Positions 28,896 through 40,844 of a stretch of DNA of 64,000 nt are shown here, piece by piece (the first letter of the stretch is position 1; each line of letters starts with the position of its first letter). The notes under the pieces were generated by a model, which saw only the letters and a program-made list of their open reading frames with translations, searched no databases and was not told the origin of the DNA. The stretch comes from Microvirga terrae (GTDB taxonomy: Bacteria > Pseudomonadota > Alphaproteobacteria > Rhizobiales > Beijerinckiaceae): positions 1,550,001-1,614,000 of the forward strand of contig NZ_CP102845.1 in the NCBI RefSeq assembly GCF_013307435.2. Reading direction: 5' to 3'. Both the position numbers and the translations under genes were made by a program.

Positions 28896-29792
28896 ATGTC
28901 GTTCGCGAAGGCTTATGCAGGTATGAAAGGCGCGTCCGCCCGCGCTCTGATCCTTGGCGTCTGCGCCTTGGGGCTCGCGGGCTGCGAATCCCTTTCGTCG
29001 CTCAATCCGTTCGACAAGAGCGAGACCTACAAGCCCGAGATCGTCACGGGTGCCCCGGCGGAAGAGATCTACAACGATGGTCTGGCCCGGGTGCAGAAGG
29101 GCGATTTCAACGGCGCGGTGAAGAAGTTCAGCAGCCTCGACAAGCAGTTTCCCTATTCCGAATGGTCCCGCAAGGGCCTGATCATGGAGGCCTACGCCAA
29201 TTACGAGGGCGGCTTCTATGAGGAATCCATCACGGCGTCCAAGCGCTACCTCCAGAGCTATCCCAACACGTCGGATGCGGCCTACGCCCAGTATCTGATG
29301 GCGTCGTCCTATTACGATCAGATCCCGGACATCACCCGCGATCAGGAGAAGTCCGAGCGCGCCATTCTGGCCCTGCAGGAGCTGATCCAGCGCTATCCGA
29401 GTTCCGAATACACGGCCGATGCCCGGAAGAAGCTCCAGGTCGCCAGCGACCAGCTCGCCGGCAAGGAGCTGGAGGTCGGGCGCTTCTACCTGCAGAAGCG
29501 CAACTATGCGGGTGCCATCAACCGCTTCCGCACCGTCGTTTCGCGCTACCAGACGACCCGCCACGTGGAAGAGGCGCTCGAGCGCCTCACCGAGGCCTAC
29601 ATGGCCATGGGCATCGTCAACGAGGCGCAGACCGCAGCCGCCGTTCTCGGCCACAACTTCCCTGACAGTCCTTGGTACAAGGACGCCCATGCTCTGCTGA
29701 CCAAAGGCGGCGTCGAGCCGCGCGAGGATTCCCAGTCCTGGATCAGCAAGGCGTTCCGCGGCGTTCCCCAGGTCAGTCAGCGTACGGGCTAA
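28896..29792 (+). CDS. bamD: Outer membrane assembly lipoprotein BamD
   Basis: 298 residues from the ATG at 28896, preferred over an in-frame ATG at 28827 because it has GGAGG/GAGG upstream and starts close to the signal peptide. Signal ends in the lipobox LAGC, followed by about five TPR-like repeats (EIYNDGLARVQKGDFNGAVKKF and later FYLQKRNYAGAINRFRTVV, AYMAMGIVNEAQTAAAVL). BamD is an essential part of the BAM complex that inserts beta-barrel proteins. It sits between lpxC and recN as in other alphaproteobacteria. Confidence 0.95.
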   Translation: MSFAKAYAGMKGASARALILGVCALGLAGCESLSSLNPFDKSETYKPEIVTGAPAEEIYNDGLARVQKGDFNGAVKKFSSLDKQFPYSEWSRKGLIMEAYANYEGGFYEESITASKRYLQSYPNTSDAAYAQYLMASSYYDQIPDITRDQEKSERAILALQELIQRYPSSEYTADARKKLQVASDQLAGKELEVGRFYLQKRNYAGAINRFRTVVSRYQTTRHVEEALERLTEAYMAMGIVNEAQTAAAVLGHNFPDSPWYKDAHALLTKGGVEPREDSQSWISKAFRGVPQVSQRTG

Positions 29793-29804
29793 GCCTCACC
29801 CTCC

Positions 29805-31481
29805 ATGCTCATCCAGCTGGCGATCCGCGATATCGTCCTCATCGACAGGCTTGAGCTTCACTTTCATGAGGGCCTGAGCGTCCTCACGGGTGAGACGGGC
29901 GCTGGCAAGTCGATCCTGCTCGATGCCTTCGCCCTAGCCCTCGGCGGCCGCGGCGACGGCAGCCTCGTGCGCCATGGCGAGAGCCAGGGTCAGGTCACGG
30001 CGGTGTTCGACTGCCCGCTCGACCACCCGGCCCGCCGCATCGCGGCCGATGCCGACATCGATGTCGACGGCGATCTGATCCTGCGCCGCGTGCAGGTGGC
30101 CGATGGGCGCACCCGTGCCTTCGTCAACGACCAGCCCGTGAGCGTGCAGGTGCTCAAGGCCATCGGCGCGACCCTGGTCGAGATCCATGGCCAGCACGAC
30201 GACCGCGCCCTCGTCGATCCCGCCACGCACCGGGCGATCCTCGACGCCTTCGGCGGCCTTGCGGGCGAGGTCCAGACCGTGGCCGAGGCCTCGCGCCGCG
30301 CCCGCGAGGCGCGCCACGCCCTGCACGAGCACCGCGGCCGCATCGAGAAGGCCCGCAAGGAGGCCGATTTCCTGCGCCATGCGGTCGAGGAGCTGACCAC
30401 CCTCAATCCGCAGGCCGGCGAGGAGGAGGCCCTGGCCGAGCGGCGGGTCGTGATGATGCAGTCGGAGAAGGTCGCCCAGGATCTCAACGAGGCCTATGAG
30501 GTCGTCGCCGGTAACACGTCGCCGGTCAACGAGCTTTCGGCCGCCGTGCGCAAGCTCGAGCGCCGGGGCACCCAGGCGCCGGCCCTGGTGGAACCCAGCG
30601 TCAAGGCGCTCGACGCCGCGCTCGTCGCCATCGACGAGGCGAGGGCGGCCCTGGAGGACGCGATCCGAGCCACCGAATACGACCCGCGCGAGCTGGAGCA
30701 GGCGGAGGAGCGTCTCTTCGCCCTTCGGGCTGCCGCGCGCAAATACGACGTTCCGGCCGACGAGCTCGCCGCCCTGCGCACGCGCTTCGAGGACGACGTG
30801 GCCGCCATCGACGCGGGCGAGGAGCAGCTGGCGGGCCTGGAGAAGGCCCTGAAGGAGGCCGACGACGCTTACGTGAAGAGCGCCAAAGCGCTCTCTGCAG
30901 GCCGGAAGAAGGCCGCTCAGGCGCTCGATGCCGCCGTTCAGGCCGAGCTGCCGCCCCTCAAGCTGGAGCGTGCCCGGTTCATCACCGACATCCAGATCGA
31001 CGAGACCAGCCGGGATCCGAGCGGCTTCGAGCGCATCGAATTCTGGGCCCAGACCAATCCCGGCACCCGCCCCGGTCCCCTGATGAAGGTGGCGTCGGGG
31101 GGCGAATTGTCCCGCTTCATGCTGGCCCTGAAGGTGGTGCTGGCGGATAAGGGCTCGGCTCCGACCCTGGTCTTCGACGAGATCGACACCGGCGTCGGCG
31201 GCGCGGTGGCGGACGCCATCGGCCAGCGGCTCGCGCGGCTCGCGCGCAAGGTGCAGGTCATGGCCGTCACCCACGCGCCCCAGGTCGCCGCCAAGGCCGG
31301 CAGCCACTTCCTCATCGCCAAGGAGGGAGTGCGGGGAGCCGAGGATCGGGTCGCCACCCGGGTGATCCCGCTCGAGGCGACGCCGCGGCGGGAGGAGATC
31401 GCCCGCATGCTCGCCGGCGCGACGATCACCGAGGAGGCCCGCGCGGCCGCGGCGCGGCTGCTCGAGGCGGCCGCCCATTGA
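29805..31481 (+). CDS. recN: DNA repair protein RecN
   Basis: 558 residues of the SMC-like family: Walker A GETGAGKSILLDA near residue 30, a coiled-coil middle (about 155-370) split by a hinge-like region, then the signature SGGELSRFMLALK and Walker B TLVFDEIDTGVGG, ending with the MAVTHAPQVA switch region. RecN acts in recombinational repair of double-strand breaks. It starts 12 bp after bamD and is probably co-transcribed with it. Confidence 0.96.
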   Translation: MLIQLAIRDIVLIDRLELHFHEGLSVLTGETGAGKSILLDAFALALGGRGDGSLVRHGESQGQVTAVFDCPLDHPARRIAADADIDVDGDLILRRVQVADGRTRAFVNDQPVSVQVLKAIGATLVEIHGQHDDRALVDPATHRAILDAFGGLAGEVQTVAEASRRAREARHALHEHRGRIEKARKEADFLRHAVEELTTLNPQAGEEEALAERRVVMMQSEKVAQDLNEAYEVVAGNTSPVNELSAAVRKLERRGTQAPALVEPSVKALDAALVAIDEARAALEDAIRATEYDPRELEQAEERLFALRAAARKYDVPADELAALRTRFEDDVAAIDAGEEQLAGLEKALKEADDAYVKSAKALSAGRKKAAQALDAAVQAELPPLKLERARFITDIQIDETSRDPSGFERIEFWAQTNPGTRPGPLMKVASGGELSRFMLALKVVLADKGSAPTLVFDEIDTGVGGAVADAIGQRLARLARKVQVMAVTHAPQVAAKAGSHFLIAKEGVRGAEDRVATRVIPLEATPRREEIARMLAGATITEEARAAAARLLEAAAH

Positions 31482-31497
31482 GGGCGGACACAGGGTT

Positions 31498-32202
31498 TCA
31501 AGCCCCGTAGGTCAGCTTCGGATACCAGTCCGTGCCGCGTCCCTCGGGGGTCATGTCGAGCACGTTCCACAGGGGCGCGAGATCCGGGGCGCCGCGGGGA
31601 TCCTGGCCGGGATCGGCAGAATCGCCGGTCATCTCGCCGCTCCAGAAATGCCGGATCGTCCCGTCGCGGCGGGTAAAGACGTTGAAGCCCGGGATTTCCG
31701 AACCGTCCTCCAGAACGCCGAAATAATCGCGGGAATAGTGGCCGTTGAGGTCGGTATAAAGCTTCAGGTTCTTCCAGCCGCGCTCCTCCTTCCAGGCGAC
31801 GAGCCGCCCGATCGGCGAGCGCGCCACGACCGCGAACGCCATGCGCTGCTGAATGTCGGCGCCATTGCCTTCGACGGCTCCGAGCAGGTTGGTGCACATG
31901 GGGCAGGGGCGTTCACGCTGCGGCCCGAACATGTAGCTGTAGACGGCAAGCGTCGGCTTGTCACCGAAGAGGTCGGCGAAGCCCGCCGGGCCGTCCTCCC
32001 CCTCGAAGCGGTAATCGCCGGTCACCTCGCCGCCGGGCGGCAGGGCGCGGCGCTGGGCGGCGACACGCTCCAGGTGGCGGCGCAGTTCGATCTCCTCCGC
32101 CAGCAGGGCCGTGCGTGCGGCGCGGTACTCGGGGCTTTCGTTCGGAAAGCGGACCGGCGAGCGGCGCGCGAGCTCGGCCGCGGGTATGAGCGTATGGGGC
32201 AT
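31498..32202 (-). CDS. DUF899 family thioredoxin-like protein
   Basis: 234 residues from the ATG at 32202 (GGAG 6 bases upstream); an ATG at 32226 is possible. The family start PHTLIPAAELARRSP and the blocks LFGDKPTLAVYSYMFGP, CPMCTNLL, RSPIGRLVAWKEERGW and FNVFTRRDGTIRHFWSGEM are typical of DUF899, a thioredoxin-fold group with a CxxC pair (CPMC) that may be redox-active. No signal peptide. Last gene of the minus-strand module DUF1428-VOC-GST-DUF899 divergent from marR. Precise role unknown; many members sit in small-molecule or oxidative stress clusters. Confidence 0.88.
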   Translation of the reverse strand: MPHTLIPAAELARRSPVRFPNESPEYRAARTALLAEEIELRRHLERVAAQRRALPPGGEVTGDYRFEGEDGPAGFADLFGDKPTLAVYSYMFGPQRERPCPMCTNLLGAVEGNGADIQQRMAFAVVARSPIGRLVAWKEERGWKNLKLYTDLNGHYSRDYFGVLEDGSEIPGFNVFTRRDGTIRHFWSGEMTGDSADPGQDPRGAPDLAPLWNVLDMTPEGRGTDWYPKLTYGA

Positions 32203-32249
32203 GGAAGGCTCCGTCTCGAGGTCCATTCAGGGTTGTCGGGATGCTCCGG

Positions 32250-32906
32250 TCAGGCGGTCGCGGGCGCGTTCTCCCGGAACGGCTGCAGTTGCGCCTCGAG
32301 GGCCTTCCTGAAGGCCGGCCGTTCGGTGCACCGGCGGACATAGGCGCCGAGATTGGCATAGCGCTCCAAAAGCCCGGTCTCGACCAGCTCGCGCAGGACC
32401 ATGGCCATCATCAGGTCGCCCGCCGTGAAGCGGTCTTCGAGATAATCCCGCTCGCCGAGCCAGGTGCTGAGAGAGGCCAATCGCTTGGAGAGCATGGCCT
32501 CCGCCTGCGGCCGGCGCTCCTTGGTCCAGGCCTCGCCCGCATGGAAGACGTCGAGCTGAACCAGGTTCTGCACGAACGGCTCCACCGAGTTCAAGGCGGC
32601 GATCACCCAGGTCATGACCCGGGCGCGACCCGCTTCGTCCGCCGGTGCGAGCGCCTCGGACCGCATCGCGAGATGCAGCACGATCGCGCCGGATTCGAAG
32701 ATCTCGACCGCATCGTCCCGGTAGGCCGGAACCTGGCCGAAAGGCTGCCATTCCCGATAGGCCGTGGTGGCCTGGACGGCCGGGTCGATCAGGGTCGCCT
32801 CGTAGGGGAGCCCGGCCTCCTCGAGGGCCCAGCGCACACGAAGATCGCGGACATAGCCCTGCGCGAAGGGCGGCACCCATTTGAAAGCCGATACATGGAT
32901 GGTCAT
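32250..32906 (-). CDS. Glutathione S-transferase family protein
   Basis: 218 residues from the ATG at 32906, which has GGAGG 7 bases upstream. Thioredoxin-like N-terminal domain (about 1-80) with DLRVRWALEEAGLPYEATLID, the cis-proline region FGQVPAYRDDAVEIFESGAIVLHL, and a helical C-terminal domain (about 90-205) with FTAGDLMMAMVLREL. No obvious catalytic serine or cysteine at the usual N-terminal position (AFKWVPPFAQG), so its activity is uncertain. Its start region lies 17 bp after the VOC gene stop. It fits a detoxification module. Confidence 0.85.
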   Translation of the reverse strand: MTIHVSAFKWVPPFAQGYVRDLRVRWALEEAGLPYEATLIDPAVQATTAYREWQPFGQVPAYRDDAVEIFESGAIVLHLAMRSEALAPADEAGRARVMTWVIAALNSVEPFVQNLVQLDVFHAGEAWTKERRPQAEAMLSKRLASLSTWLGERDYLEDRFTAGDLMMAMVLRELVETGLLERYANLGAYVRRCTERPAFRKALEAQLQPFRENAPATA

Positions 32907-32923
32907 GGCGTTGCCTCCTGGAA

Positions 32924-33700
32924 TCACGCCCTGCGCGGGCCGACGAGGCCGAACAGCCCCCCCTGCGGGTCGGTGGCCACGACGATGAACATGCCGCCCG
33001 GAACCTCGGCGGGTCCGTAGTGGATCGTGCCGCCGTTACCCGAGACGGCTTTCGCCGCGCCGTCGATGTCCTCGACGCCGAAATAGAAGGTCCAGGCCGG
33101 CGGCGGCCCATCCGGCGTACGCCTCATGACGGCCCCGATCGTCCGGCCGCCATGGTCGATGAACTGGTAGTCGCCCATCTCGCCCATCGGCATGGCGCCG
33201 CCCTTCGTCCAGCCGAACCGGGCCGTGTAGAAGGCGAGAGCCGCCGCGGGATCGCTCGTGGAGAGCTCGTTCCAGTGGCAATGGCCGGGCCGGCTCTGGT
33301 CGAAAGCGGTGCTCGTTCCGTCCATGGCGCCGCGCATCACGTAGAGCATGACGCCCTGCGGGTCCGCGAGCATGGCGAACCGGCCCACGCCGGGAATGTC
33401 GGTCGGCGGCATGTGCTGGGTGCCTCCGGCCCGCACGATCTCGGACGCCGTCTCATCGACGTCGTCAACGGCCACGTAGCCGAGCCAGGTGGGGCGCATC
33501 CCCGCGCTCTCGGCGCCTGCCGGAAAGGGCATCAAACCGCCCACATCCACGCCCCGGATCCCGAAAACCCGGTAGCCGCGGTCGGAGCCCTCCGCGGGCC
33601 GCTCCTGCCACCCGACCACCGCGCCATAGAAGCGCGCGGCCGCGTCGGCATCGCGGGTGAGAAGTTCATACCAGATGAAGTCGCCGTGCTGATTGGCCAT
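32924..33700 (-). CDS. Two-domain VOC (glyoxalase-like) protein
   Basis: 258 residues with two VOC beta-alpha-beta-beta-beta modules (about 5-120 and 130-255). Each begins with an F-x-W-x-E-L type strand (GDFIWYELLTRDADAAARFYGAV and HWNELSTSDPAAALAFYTA) and ends with a metal-site-like glutamine or glycine-rich strand. Family members include glyoxalase, dioxygenase and drug-binding proteins; substrate cannot be read from sequence. It starts 8 bp after the DUF1428 stop, so the two are an operon. Confidence 0.85.
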   Translation of the reverse strand: MANQHGDFIWYELLTRDADAAARFYGAVVGWQERPAEGSDRGYRVFGIRGVDVGGLMPFPAGAESAGMRPTWLGYVAVDDVDETASEIVRAGGTQHMPPTDIPGVGRFAMLADPQGVMLYVMRGAMDGTSTAFDQSRPGHCHWNELSTSDPAAALAFYTARFGWTKGGAMPMGEMGDYQFIDHGGRTIGAVMRRTPDGPPPAWTFYFGVEDIDGAAKAVSGNGGTIHYGPAEVPGGMFIVVATDPQGGLFGLVGPRRA

Positions 33701-33708
33701 GTGACACC

Positions 33709-34062
33709 TTACACATCCAGAATCGGCATGAAGCCGCCGAAGATCATGCGCTTGCCGTCGAACGGCATCTGCTCGCCCATGGCCTGCATGCGCGGATCGG
33801 TCATGATCTTGTGGTTGGCGGCGTCCCGGACCTCCTTCGACGGATACTCGATCCAGCTGAACACCACGGTCTCGTCGTCCTTGGCCTGCACCGAGCGGCG
33901 GAAGTCGGTCAGCTTGCCGTCCGGGACGTCATCGCCCCAGCACTCCACCATCCGGGTGGCGCCGAACTCCTTGAACAGGGGGGCGGCCTCGGCGGCATGG
34001 CGGCGGTATTCTTCCTTCTTGTCCGCCGGCACGGCGAGCACGAAGCCATCGACATACTTCAT
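33709..34062 (-). CDS. DUF1428 family protein
   Basis: 117 residues from the ATG at 34062 with AAGGGAGA upstream. MKYVDGFVLAVPADKKEEYR at the start and the C-terminal MPFDGKRMIFGGFMPIL are hallmarks of DUF1428, a small dimeric alpha-beta-barrel (ABM-like) fold of unknown function. First gene of the four-gene minus-strand module. A TTGACA-N17-TATCAA promoter that overlaps a palindromic operator lies about 72 bp upstream, so the divergent MarR protein probably controls it. Confidence 0.9.
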   Translation of the reverse strand: MKYVDGFVLAVPADKKEEYRRHAAEAAPLFKEFGATRMVECWGDDVPDGKLTDFRRSVQAKDDETVVFSWIEYPSKEVRDAANHKIMTDPRMQAMGEQMPFDGKRMIFGGFMPILDV

Positions 34063-34129
34063 TGCGTATCTCCCTTGAGACTCCTGGAATCGGAGCCGGA
34101 TGTCGCGGCGCTTCCCGCGCCTGTTTTCC

Positions 34130-34163
34130 TTGACAAATGAGTTGATATCAACATAATTGGGCC

Positions 34164-34170
<7 letters not shown>
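34130..34170. promoter_or_regulatory. Divergent overlapping promoters with a MarR-type palindromic operator
   Basis: Perfect 12-bp palindrome GTTGATATCAAC at 34141-34152. Plus strand: TTGACA (34130-34135) -N16- CATAAT (34152-34157) for marR; the predicted start is at or next to the marR ATG at 34164. Minus strand: TTGACA (34170-34165) -N17- TATCAA (34147-34142) for the DUF1428 module. The palindrome covers the minus -10 and the plus spacer, so one bound dimer would block both. Confidence 0.7.
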
Positions 34171-37039
<2,869 letters not shown>

Positions 37040-37085
37040 GACTTCTGTCCAAGACTTCGACGCAATGATGTGGCATGGTGGCCCC

Positions 37086-37952
37086 ATGACGGTGATCACC
37101 CCCGAGGTCTCGCTCGATCCGGACCTGGTCGGAGCGGGCGACGTGACGCATTTCTGGCGAGTGCCGCGCTACCGCGACCTTGATTGCCTGCGCGCGACCT
37201 TCCGCCGTCACGCCTATGCTCGCCACAGCCACGACACCTATGCCATCGCGGCGGTTCTGGCCGGCTGCGAGACCTTCTTCCACCGGGGCGAGCAGCACTA
37301 CGCCCCGGCGGGCTCCGTGGCGGTCGTGTGCCCGGACGAGATCCATGACGGGGAGCCCTACGGTGGAGGGTTCGAGTACCGGACCTTCTACCCGTCGGCC
37401 GAGCTGATGCAGGAGATCGCCGAGGACGTGACCGGGCGGCCGCTCTCCCGCACGCCCTGGTTCCCGCATTCCGTGATCGCGGATCCTGAGCTGTTCCAGG
37501 CTCAGGTCCGGCTCCATGCCTGCCTGTGTCAGGACGAGCGCTGGTCATCCGAGATGGAGCAGGATACCCGGCTCATCGGGTTCCTGAGCCGCCTGATCGC
37601 CCGCTGGGCCGATCTCGATGCCCTGCCGGCTCTTCGCTATGGCTCGAAGGGCATCCTGCGGGCGCGGGACTATCTGGACGCCCATATGAGCGAGGAGGCG
37701 GACCTCGCCGATCTCGCCAGACTGGCCGGTCTTTCGCGCAGCCATTTCATCCGCGCCTTCGCCAAGGAGACCGGCCTGACGCCACACGCCTATCTGCTCG
37801 ACCGGCGCTTCCGCGCGGCCACGCGGCTGCTGAGCCAGGGCGCTATGCCGGGCGACGTGGCGGCCGCCTGCGGGTTCTTCGACCAGAGTCACCTCAACCG
37901 CGTCTTCAAAGCCCGCATGGGCGTGACGCCAGGCGCCTACCGGGCCGCCTGA
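37086..37952 (+). CDS. AraC family transcriptional regulator
   Basis: 288 residues from the ATG at 37086 with GGTGG upstream; the in-frame ATG at 37065 would add 7 residues. N-terminal cupin ligand domain (about 30-150, HSHDTYAIAAVLAG, RGEQHYAPAGSVAVVCPDEIHDG) and a C-terminal pair of helix-turn-helix motifs (DLARLAGLSRSHFIRAFAKETGL and VAAACGFFDQSHLNRVFKARMG). Such regulators often sit beside LysE or AzlC type exporters; here azlCD begins 62 bp downstream on the same strand, so it likely controls amino acid export. Confidence 0.92.
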   Translation: MTVITPEVSLDPDLVGAGDVTHFWRVPRYRDLDCLRATFRRHAYARHSHDTYAIAAVLAGCETFFHRGEQHYAPAGSVAVVCPDEIHDGEPYGGGFEYRTFYPSAELMQEIAEDVTGRPLSRTPWFPHSVIADPELFQAQVRLHACLCQDERWSSEMEQDTRLIGFLSRLIARWADLDALPALRYGSKGILRARDYLDAHMSEEADLADLARLAGLSRSHFIRAFAKETGLTPHAYLLDRRFRAATRLLSQGAMPGDVAAACGFFDQSHLNRVFKARMGVTPGAYRAA

Positions 37953-38014
37953 GACCGCACTTTCATCCAAGACGGGTCTCGATTCGGCGCGCATAAGGTG
38001 CGGGACAAACGAGT

Positions 38015-38731
38015 ATGCTCATGGATCAAGCCAGTCCCTTTGCCCCGACCTACCGCCGCGAAATCCGGGCGGGCCTGCGCGACATCGCGCCCGTCGCCGT
38101 GGCGGCCATCCCCATCAGCCTGCTCTTCGGCGCGGTGGCGACCGCCAAAGGGCTGTCGCCGCTGGAGGTCACGGTGATGTCGGCCCTCGTCTTCGCCGGG
38201 GGAGCGCAGTTCGCCGCCATCGAGACCTGGATCCATCCCGCGCCCATCCTGACGCTCGCCTTCGCGACGCTGCTGATCAATGCTCGCCACGTGCTGATGG
38301 GCGCGTCGCTGTCGCCCAAGGTGGAGATGTCGCGGGTCCAGAGATTCCTGTCGTTCTTCTTCCTGACCGACGAGGCCTGGGCGCTTTCGGAGCGCCGTGC
38401 TCTCGACCGGCCGGTCACGGCCGCCTATTGGGTCGCCATGGGCGGCGTGCTGTGGGCGAACTGGACCTTCTTCTCCGGCCTCGGAGCGGTCCTCGGCTCG
38501 TTCCTCGGCGACCCGGAGCGGATCGGGGCGGACTTCGCCTTCACGGCCCTGTTCATCGGTCTCGTGGCCGGTTTCGGACGCAGCCGCGTGACCCTGGTCA
38601 CGGTGGCGGCCAGCGCCGGCGTCGCGGCCCTGGTCCACCACTTCATCGGCGCGCCCTGGCATGTGGCCTCGGGGGCGCTCGCCGGCATCGTGGCCGCCTA
38701 TCTGGCCGCTCCCGCGGAGGCGCGCCCATGA
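38015..38731 (+). CDS. azlC: AzlC-type branched-chain amino acid exporter, large subunit
   Basis: 238 residues with six or seven membrane segments and the family blocks GLRDIAPVAVAAIPISLLFGAVATAKGLS, GGAQFAAIETW and INARHVLMGASLSP. AzlC and AzlD (BrnF/BrnE) export branched-chain amino acids or analogues across the inner membrane. The stop overlaps the azlD ATG (38728-38731). The AraC regulator immediately upstream probably controls it. Confidence 0.92.
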   Translation: MLMDQASPFAPTYRREIRAGLRDIAPVAVAAIPISLLFGAVATAKGLSPLEVTVMSALVFAGGAQFAAIETWIHPAPILTLAFATLLINARHVLMGASLSPKVEMSRVQRFLSFFFLTDEAWALSERRALDRPVTAAYWVAMGGVLWANWTFFSGLGAVLGSFLGDPERIGADFAFTALFIGLVAGFGRSRVTLVTVAASAGVAALVHHFIGAPWHVASGALAGIVAAYLAAPAEARP

Positions 38732-39027
38732 GCCTCGATACGACGACCCTGTTCGCCATCCTGGCCATGGCGGTCGTGACCTACGTCACCCGCATCGCCG
38801 GCCTGTTCGTGGCCGATCGCCTCGTGCTCACCGGCCGCGCCAAGGCGGCGTTCGACGCCATCCCGCCGGCCGTCCTGGTCGCGGTCATCGCGCCGACCGC
38901 CCTCACCACCGGATGGGCGGAAGCCGTTGCTGCCGCCATCACGGCTTTGGCGGCGTTCCGGCTTCCGCTCCTCGGCACGGTGGCGGTCGGCGTGGTGTCC
39001 GTCGTGGTGCTGCGGAACCTGATCTAG
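38728..39027 (+). CDS. azlD: AzlD-type exporter small subunit
   Basis: 99 residues with about four membrane segments (ILAMAVVTYVTRIAGLFV, IPPAVLVAVIAPTALT, LGTVAVGVVSVVVLRNL). Small partner of AzlC, coupled by ATGA. Its TAG stop lies in CTAG (39024-39027), which also holds the stop of the convergent aminopeptidase gene. Confidence 0.9.
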   Translation: MSLDTTTLFAILAMAVVTYVTRIAGLFVADRLVLTGRAKAAFDAIPPAVLVAVIAPTALTTGWAEAVAAAITALAAFRLPLLGTVAVGVVSVVVLRNLI

Positions 39028-40844
39028 CCGACCGGCCGCGTCGCGTTGTCCAGCCACGCCCGCGTCTCCGCATCGAGCCCGGGCCCGATCTTCTCGCGCA
39101 CCGCGGCGTGATAGGCGTTGAGCCAGGCGATCTCGTCGGCCGTCATGATGGCCGGCTCGACGAGGCGCAGGTCGATGGGCGTGAACGTGAGCGTCTCGAA
39201 GCCCATCATCTCGCGGTCGCCCCCGGGAATCGTGCGCGGCTCCACGAGGATGAGGTTTTCGATGCGGATGCCGTAAGCGCCCGTCTTGTAGAAGCCGGGC
39301 TCGTTGGACAGCATCATGCCGACTTCGAGCGGCGTGTGCCCGGTCTTGGCGATGCGCTGCGGGCCCTCGTGAACCGAGAGATAGCTGCCGATGCCGTGCC
39401 CGGTGCCGTGATCGAAGTCGAGGCCCGCGTCCCACAGGGGCTTGCGGGCGAAGGCGTCGATCTGGGCGCCCGTCGTTCCCTTCGGAAACACGGCCTGCGC
39501 GATGGCGATATGCCCTTTCAGCACCCGGGTGAACCGGTCCTTCATCTCGGCGCTCGGCTCGCCCACGATGACCGTGCGGGTGATGTCCGTGGTGCCGTCC
39601 TCGTACTGTGCGCCGGAATCGATCAGGAAGATCTGATCGCGCTCCAGGGGGCGGTTGCTCGAACGGGTGACACGATAATGGGGCAGGGCGGCATTGGGGC
39701 CCGCGCCCGAGATGCTCGGAAAGGAGACGTTCTGCAAGGCGCCGGTCTCGACTCGAAAGGCTTCCAGCGCCTCGACCGCATCGATCTCCGTGAGCGTGCC
39801 CGACGGCGCCTCGCGGTCGAGCCAGGCCAGGAAGCGCGCCACGGCCACGCCGTCGCGCAGATGCGCGGCATGGGATCCCGCGATCTCGGCCTCGTTCTTG
39901 ACCGCCTTCATGAGAGCGATCGGATCCGCCCCGACATCGACCGTGCCGCCGGCCGCCTCGATGCGCCGGATCAGGGCGACGGCCCCGGTGGCGGAATCGA
40001 TGCGGATCTTGCCGCCTGACTGGCCCAGGGAATCGAGCGCGGTCTGGAACGTGGCGATGGGAGCGAAATCGGCAAGATCGCCCACGGCGGCGCCGGCCTC
40101 GTTCGTCACCTTCGCCGGATCGAAGAAGAGGCTCGCGCGTCCTTCCTTGGGCAGGACGGCATAGCCGAGGGGCAGGGGCGTATGCCCCACGTCGCCGCCG
40201 CGCAGGTTGAACGCCCAGGCGAGGTTGTGCGGATCGGAGATGACGAGCGCGTCGATTTTCGCCTCTGCCATCTTCCTGCGGATCCGTTCCAGCTTGGCGG
40301 GCGCAGCCTCGCCTGCGTAGTCGAGCGGGTGCGGCCGGACGGGCGCCTGCGGCGGGGCCGGGCGGTCGATCCAGATCACGTCGACCAGATTGAGGTCGAC
40401 CGGACAGAGCTTGCCGCCGGCGCGGCTCACCGCCTGCTCGAGCTTCTTCAGACCGTCGCTCGTGTGCAGCCAGGGGTCGTAGGCGAGGGTGCCGCCCTGC
40501 GGAAGATGACCGGCGATCCAGTCCTCAGGCGTGGCATCGGCGAGCTGGACGGGCGTGATGACGGAGGTGTCGACCTGCTCGGCCGCCTGCACGGTGTAGC
40601 GCCCGTCCACCACGAGGGCTGCTTCATCCCGAAGGATCACGGCCGTCCCGGCGGAGCCCGTGAAGCCGGTCAGCCATGCCAGGCGCTCTGCGCTCTTCGG
40701 CACGTACTCGCCCTGGTGCTCGTCGGCGCGGGGAACGATGAATCCATCGAACCCGCGCCGGGCCAGCTCGGCCCGCAGCTTGGCGATGTGCTGAGGGCCT
40801 TGGGCCGGGGAGGTGGTGTCGTCGAAGAACTGGAACTGAGCCAT
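39024..40844 (-). CDS. pepP: Xaa-Pro aminopeptidase (aminopeptidase P family, M24B)
   Basis: 606 residues from the ATG at 40844; a GTG at 40856 is the alternative. Two creatinase-like N-terminal domains (about 15-320) and a C-terminal pita-bread M24 domain. Metal ligands are visible: D..D in DSGAQYEDGTTDITRTV, H in GTGHGIGSYLSVHEGP, E in LSNEPGFYKTGAYGIRIEN and E in GFETLTFTPID. The large, three-domain type resembles eukaryotic cytosolic APP1 and is common in alphaproteobacteria. It removes an N-terminal residue ahead of proline in the cytoplasm. Convergent with azlD. Confidence 0.93.
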   Translation of the reverse strand: MAQFQFFDDTTSPAQGPQHIAKLRAELARRGFDGFIVPRADEHQGEYVPKSAERLAWLTGFTGSAGTAVILRDEAALVVDGRYTVQAAEQVDTSVITPVQLADATPEDWIAGHLPQGGTLAYDPWLHTSDGLKKLEQAVSRAGGKLCPVDLNLVDVIWIDRPAPPQAPVRPHPLDYAGEAAPAKLERIRRKMAEAKIDALVISDPHNLAWAFNLRGGDVGHTPLPLGYAVLPKEGRASLFFDPAKVTNEAGAAVGDLADFAPIATFQTALDSLGQSGGKIRIDSATGAVALIRRIEAAGGTVDVGADPIALMKAVKNEAEIAGSHAAHLRDGVAVARFLAWLDREAPSGTLTEIDAVEALEAFRVETGALQNVSFPSISGAGPNAALPHYRVTRSSNRPLERDQIFLIDSGAQYEDGTTDITRTVIVGEPSAEMKDRFTRVLKGHIAIAQAVFPKGTTGAQIDAFARKPLWDAGLDFDHGTGHGIGSYLSVHEGPQRIAKTGHTPLEVGMMLSNEPGFYKTGAYGIRIENLILVEPRTIPGGDREMMGFETLTFTPIDLRLVEPAIMTADEIAWLNAYHAAVREKIGPGLDAETRAWLDNATRPVG

